From an uncultured Clostridia bacterium (GTDB lineage Bacteria > Bacillota > Clostridia > Christensenellales > UBA1242): a stretch of 15,764 nt of DNA. Below the pieces are notes generated by a model. That model did no database searches, was not told the DNA's origin, and was given only the letters and a program-made list of their open reading frames with translations. The stretch is taken from positions 1 to 15,764 of the forward strand of contig CAMLUY010000007.1 in the NCBI GenBank assembly GCA_946487985.1. The letters are read 5' to 3'. Below are positions 13,949 to 15,764 of this stretch, one piece after another. The number at the start of each line of letters is the position of its first letter. Positions within the stretch are counted from its first letter, which is position 1. The translations under genes were made by a program, and so were the position numbers.

Positions 13949-14815
13949 GTGAAAACTTTTGACTATTTAAAAAAGAAAAGCAAAAATAAGGTAATTTCTT
14001 ACGGCAAATCGTTTGCTGTCGATAAAAAAGGCTTTGTCAGGTATGCGAAAAAAAATTGGGATATTTTGAACGGCGATTATGTGCGTGCAATCATTGCTTC
14101 TGCCGAACTGTTAATCGAAAGACCAGATGATTGCGAACCATTACAGATTGCAAAAGAATTGTATCTTTTGCAAAAATATATACCTGAAAATACTGGCAAA
14201 GCCGTTTCGCAAGTGCTTGAACGCTATTTTGACAATGGACAAAGCATAGTCACCAAAGATGGCATAATATCTGAAATCGCTGATGCATATAATTTCAAAA
14301 TCAAGACTTATCTTCTTGCAAAAAGCCTTGAAGCTAAACTCTGTAAAATGGCACCAGCTGTAAAACCTCTTTTGAGCAATGATGTTGTTGCTACTTTAAA
14401 ATCAAAAAGCCAAAATGTTGTGATACTTTCTCTTTACAAACATGACAAAAAAAGATCAGATAGAGTTTATCAAATCGACATAGATAATAATAGCGATACC
14501 TTAAAATTCAATGATAATGATATAACATACGATGATAAAGATGAATCAGTTGTATGGGTCAGAGATGCATACACAGGCAAAATGATAAAACAAAACTTTT
14601 TGCAGGATCTAAAATTCAACTCTACTACTGATCGACAAATTGCGTTGTCTAATTACAATGAAGTTGCAGAACTGTATGAAGAAAAAATGAAGATTCTCAA
14701 AGAAAATGATGAATTGTATAGATGCAACAACCAAATATCTCAAAAAGTATGGAAAAACATCGAAAAATTGAAAGAAAAGTACCGTCATTTTTATGAAGAT
14801 ATTGAAATAGAGTAG
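13949..14815 (+). CDS. Hypothetical protein, AT-rich gene, no recognised family
   Basis: A 288-residue lysine- and aspartate-rich soluble protein with no signal peptide or membrane segment. I recognise no family. The N-terminal part (about residues 1-150) looks mostly helical. A middle part (about 165-225) is rich in polar and acidic residues and likely beta (DIDNNSDTLKFNDNDITYDD, then SVVWVRDAYTGKMIKQ). The last 55 residues (from about YNEVAELYEEKMKILK) look like a helical coiled coil. GTG at 13949 was chosen because AAAGGAG lies five bases before it; the in-frame ATG at 13928 has no such site. Codon third positions are more AT-rich than in the metabolic genes to the left, which hints at later acquisition. 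It is monocistronic, with its own promoter and a strong terminator. Confidence 0.75.
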   Translation: MKTFDYLKKKSKNKVISYGKSFAVDKKGFVRYAKKNWDILNGDYVRAIIASAELLIERPDDCEPLQIAKELYLLQKYIPENTGKAVSQVLERYFDNGQSIVTKDGIISEIADAYNFKIKTYLLAKSLEAKLCKMAPAVKPLLSNDVVATLKSKSQNVVILSLYKHDKKRSDRVYQIDIDNNSDTLKFNDNDITYDDKDESVVWVRDAYTGKMIKQNFLQDLKFNSTTDRQIALSNYNEVAELYEEKMKILKENDELYRCNNQISQKVWKNIEKLKEKYRHFYEDIEIE

Positions 14816-14851
14816 CGCGATAATTTTTACACAATCTAAAAAACATACGGA

Positions 14852-14886
14852 AAACAACCTGATTGCACAAAATCAGGTTGTTTTTT
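14852..14886 (+). terminator. Terminator of the unknown gene
   Basis: AAACAACCTGATT and AATCAGGTTGTTT form a perfect 13-bp stem with the loop GCACAA, followed by three more T. Confidence 0.92.
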
Positions 14887-14924
14887 GTCGAAATTTACAA
14901 AATGTTCAAAAAAAGTGTCGAAAA

Positions 14925-14945
14925 GTGACGTCATTATGGCGTCAC
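14925..14945. promoter_or_regulatory. 21-bp near-perfect palindrome, possible operator of the RHH gene
   Basis: GTGACGTCAT, one central base, then ATGGCGTCAC: nine of ten positions are symmetric. It lies about 55-75 bp before the ribbon-helix-helix gene and next to its candidate promoters. Small RHH proteins commonly bind such sites and regulate themselves; that this one does is inferred. Confidence 0.5.
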
Positions 14946-14948
14946 CTG

Positions 14949-14985
14949 TATAAATTTGGGTTTTTGATTCATTATTATTTATACT
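14949..14985 (+). promoter_or_regulatory. Candidate promoter(s) of the RHH gene
   Basis: Two options. TTGGGT (14956-14961) with TATACT (14980-14985) at an 18-bp spacing would leave a leader too short to keep the whole GAGAGG site comfortably. TATAAA at 14949-14954 would put the palindrome in the -35/spacer region, where a bound repressor would block RNA polymerase. I cannot choose between them. Confidence 0.4.
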
Positions 14986-15000
14986 GAGAGGTGTAAAATC

Positions 15001-15204
15001 ATGAAAAAAGACTATCCAAGATATACGTTGCGTGTGTCAAAGGAAATTTTGTTCAAAATTTCATTCGTAGCAGACTTTTACGGCAGATCAAAGAACCGTG
15101 AAATGGAATATGTGATAAAAAAGCATATTCAAGACTTTGAAAAGAAATATGGCAATATTCCTGTACCCGAGCGTTTTCAAGATGACGTTGTGGAAGAAGA
15201 GTAG
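15001..15204 (+). CDS. Small ribbon-helix-helix (Arc-like) DNA-binding protein
   Basis: A 67-residue protein with the Arc/MetJ-type layout: a short beta strand PRYTLRVS (about residues 6-13) that would enter the DNA major groove as a dimer, helix A (about 14-27, KEILFKISFVADFY), a turn GRSKNRE, and helix B (about 33-49, MEYVIKKHIQDFEKKYG). An acidic tail ends in DDVVEEE. Proteins of this kind act as repressors or as the antitoxin of toxin-antitoxin pairs, but no toxin-like partner adjoins it. GAGAGG lies about ten bases before the ATG. A palindrome upstream is a candidate target. It lies between an unknown AT-rich gene and a tRNA-like repeat array, a context typical of mobile or accessory DNA, although no integrase is in view. 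Confidence 0.8.
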   Translation: MKKDYPRYTLRVSKEILFKISFVADFYGRSKNREMEYVIKKHIQDFEKKYGNIPVPERFQDDVVEEE

Positions 15205-15233
15205 TTGTTTTTAAAGAAATACAGCTTGTTTCG

Positions 15234-15262
15234 ATGAAAGGCCAGGTAATCTGGCTTTTCAT
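15234..15262 (+). terminator. Hairpin downstream of the RHH gene
   Basis: ATGAAAGGCCAG pairs with CTGGCTTTTCAT (12 bp, one G.U) around GTAAT. The T stretch after the GC core lies inside the stem, so terminator strength is uncertain. It is the only such structure after the gene. Confidence 0.6.
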
Positions 15263-15289
15263 TAATTAAGATGTTCCACGAGCAGATCT

Positions 15290-15307
15290 TATGCATTTAT
15301 ATGCATA
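15290..15307. repeat. Inverted repeat TATGCAT-N4-ATGCATA
   Basis: A perfect 7-4-7 inverted repeat about 60 bp upstream of the consensus promoter at 15364. It could be a protein-binding site; nothing in the sequence says for what. Confidence 0.5.
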
Positions 15308-15363
15308 GGTTTTGTCATGGAATTCTTAAAAACAGACAATTTTTGAAAAAGTATCCATAATGA

Positions 15364-15392
15364 TTGACAAAGTCGGAAAAGTGTAGTATAAT
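15364..15392 (+). promoter_or_regulatory. Perfect consensus promoter of the tRNA-like array
   Basis: TTGACA, 17-bp spacer, TATAAT, the only promoter in the window matching the consensus at all twelve positions. The start would be near 15399. There is no open frame behind it, only the tRNA-like repeats, which fits a stable-RNA promoter. Confidence 0.88.
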
Positions 15393-15414
15393 GCAAAACG
15401 TACCATAAAGTTTT

Positions 15415-15552
15415 GGACAAACAGGTTACAACAAATTATATGCTGCTAGCTCATGGCAAAAGCATTCGACTCCTAATCGAAGGGTCCGAGGCTGCACCCT
15501 AAAAATCTTGCGATTTTCAGGGAACCCGCGTTCTTGCCCGGGCTCTCACCCC
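15415..15552 (+). repeat. Tandem repeat unit 1 (138 bp)
   Basis: The unit runs from one GGACAAACAG to the next. It holds a short AT-rich leader, a partial tRNA-like sequence and a GC-rich structured segment. It differs from unit 2 mainly in its leader (eight bases shorter), one D-loop base and one anticodon base; from about 15476 to its end it is identical to unit 2. Confidence 0.88.
15440..15491 (+). pseudogene. Truncated tRNA-like gene 1 (anticodon CCT)
   Basis: It has a tRNA-like 5' part: TAGCTCA with a D arm (GCTC pairing imperfectly with AAGC), then an anticodon arm TTCGA-CTCCTAA-TCGAA with CCT (Arg) at 15472-15474, and the variable region GGGTC. The T arm and the 3' acceptor strand of a tRNA do not follow. 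The 5' acceptor strand (ATGCTGC) finds no partner downstream. It is therefore not a normal tRNA gene. Confidence 0.6.
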
Positions 15553-15556
15553 GGAC
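15484..15556 (-). ncRNA. Structured 73-nt element, copy 1 (fold favours the minus strand)
   Basis: On the minus strand an 8-bp outer stem GTCCGGGG/CCTCGGAC (15556-15549 with 15491-15484) closes a three-way junction. One arm is AGCCCG/CGGGTT with a 10-base loop. The other is the 11-bp CCCTGAAAATC/GATTTTTAGGG, capped by a GCAA tetraloop. Each stem has one G.U on this strand and an A.C mismatch on the other. No known RNA family is recognised, and transcription of this strand is not shown. Confidence 0.45.
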
Positions 15557-15698
15557 AAACAGAATACAACTTAATAATCAAATATGGACTGCTAGCTCAG
15601 GGCAAAAGCATTCGACTCTTAATCGAAGGGTCCGAGGCTGCACCCTAAAAATCTTGCGATTTTCAGGGAACCCGCGTTCTTGCCCGGGCTCTCACCCC
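15553..15698 (+). repeat. Tandem repeat unit 2 (146 bp)
   Basis: Same composition as unit 1. The leader has the form AATACAACTTAATAATCAAA, which recurs before the third, window-terminal copy. The near identity of units 1 and 2 implies recent duplication or homogenisation, or an assembly artefact. Confidence 0.9.
15586..15637 (+). pseudogene. Truncated tRNA-Lys-like gene 2 (anticodon CTT)
   Basis: It begins GGACTGC-TA-GCTC, exactly as the apparently normal tRNA at 15732, but its D loop and 3' D strand read AGGGCAA-AAGC instead of AGTTGGTA-GAGC. The anticodon arm TTCGA-CTCTTAA-TCGAA gives CTT (Lys) at 15618-15620. No GCAGTCC to close the acceptor stem occurs before the next copy. Confidence 0.62.
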
Positions 15699-15702
15699 GG
15701 AC
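15630..15702 (-). ncRNA. Structured 73-nt element, copy 2 (fold favours the minus strand)
   Basis: Identical in sequence to copy 1 and folding in the same way: outer stem 15702-15695 with 15637-15630, and the same two internal arms including the GCAA tetraloop. It overlaps the variable region and 5' T-stem of the truncated tRNA and continues beyond it. Confidence 0.45.
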
Positions 15703-15731
15703 AAACAGAATACAACTTAATAATCAAATAT

Positions 15732-15764
15732 GGACTGCTAGCTCAGTTGGTAGAGCATTCGACT
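15732..15764 (+). tRNA. 5' part of an apparently normal tRNA, probably tRNA-Lys, cut by the window end
   Basis: GGACTGC (acceptor strand), TA, GCTC-AGTTGGTA-GAGC (a perfect D arm with the usual GG) and the start of the anticodon arm TTCGACT are visible, all as in standard bacterial tRNAs. The window stops just before the anticodon. Lys(CTT) is inferred from the otherwise identical copy at 15586. Whether a normal T arm and acceptor strand follow cannot be seen. Confidence 0.7.

Noticed and set aside
15001..15204. Toxin-antitoxin pair
   Set aside because: The RHH protein is antitoxin-like in size, but no adjacent small gene resembles a toxin; the 13949 protein is separated by a terminator and has its own promoter.
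15271..15360. Small open frame of 29 codons
   Set aside because: No ribosome binding site, unremarkable composition, and it overlaps the palindrome and lies just before the promoter of the RNA array.
15484..15702. Self-cleaving ribozyme, T-box leader, integron attC site or group II domain V
   Set aside because: No hammerhead core, no AGGGTGGNACCGCG T-box motif, no RYYYAAC/GTTRRRY core pair and no domain V AGC triad with bulge could be found; only generic features (three-way junction, GNRA loop) are shared.
15586..15702. Normal tRNA with an intron in the T loop
   Set aside because: CCGAGG and CCCCGG could be the T-stem strands, but the bases after CCCCGG do not pair with the acceptor strand GGACTGC, so removal of the segment would not restore a tRNA.
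15415..15764. CRISPR array
   Set aside because: The repeats are about 140 bp and tandem, without unique spacers between short repeats.

Overview
The window looks like a piece of an AT-rich, anaerobic, Firmicutes/Clostridia-like chromosome. The evidence is an oxygen-sensitive class III ribonucleotide reductase with its activase, a Crp/Fnr regulator of the type common in clostridia, a phosphoketolase, a type II thymidine kinase, strong GGAGG-type ribosome binding sites, sigma-A-type promoters (TTGACA/TATAAT with 17-bp spacers) and many hairpin-plus-T terminators. No species can be named from the sequence alone.

Layout. 1-852 (+): 3' part of a PLP-dependent alpha-oxoamine synthase, followed by terminators. 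1077-3847 (-): nrdD-nrdG, the anaerobic dNTP supply. 3982-4647 (+): a divergent Crp/Fnr regulator; the shared intergenic region carries a perfect 6-4-6 palindrome placed at about -41.5 of the inferred nrdD start. 4848-5477 (-): a HAD-like hydrolase whose 3' end runs into a three-copy 30-bp repeat. 5671-8436 (+): an RNase R-type exoribonuclease with unusual extensions. 8612-11565 (+): thymidine kinase and phosphoketolase, probably one operon. 11743-12897 (-): an HI0933-type flavoprotein. 13107-13646 (-): a four-helix membrane protein. 13949-14815 (+): an AT-rich protein of unknown function. 15001-15204 (+): a small ribbon-helix-helix protein with a palindromic site upstream. 15364-15764 (+): a perfect consensus promoter followed by a tandem array of about 146-bp repeats. 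Two units carry the 5' two thirds of a tRNA(Lys)-like gene fused to a structured 65-base segment, and the third enters an apparently normal tRNA just as the window ends.

How it fits together. nrdD makes dNTPs without oxygen, nrdG installs its glycyl radical, thymidine kinase salvages thymidine, and phosphoketolase feeds acetyl phosphate and triose phosphate to a fermentative metabolism. The Crp/Fnr protein is the natural candidate to control nrdDG. Two genes (the HAD hydrolase and the HI0933 flavoprotein) have no Shine-Dalgarno sequence and have promoters whose predicted start falls on the A of the ATG, so they are candidates for leaderless mRNAs among otherwise SD-led genes.

The most unusual part is the right end. 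The segment fused to the partial tRNAs folds into a three-way junction. Its stems contain A.C mismatches when read on the plus strand but G.U pairs, and a GNRA-type GCAA tetraloop, when read on the minus strand. I could not assign it to a known RNA class.
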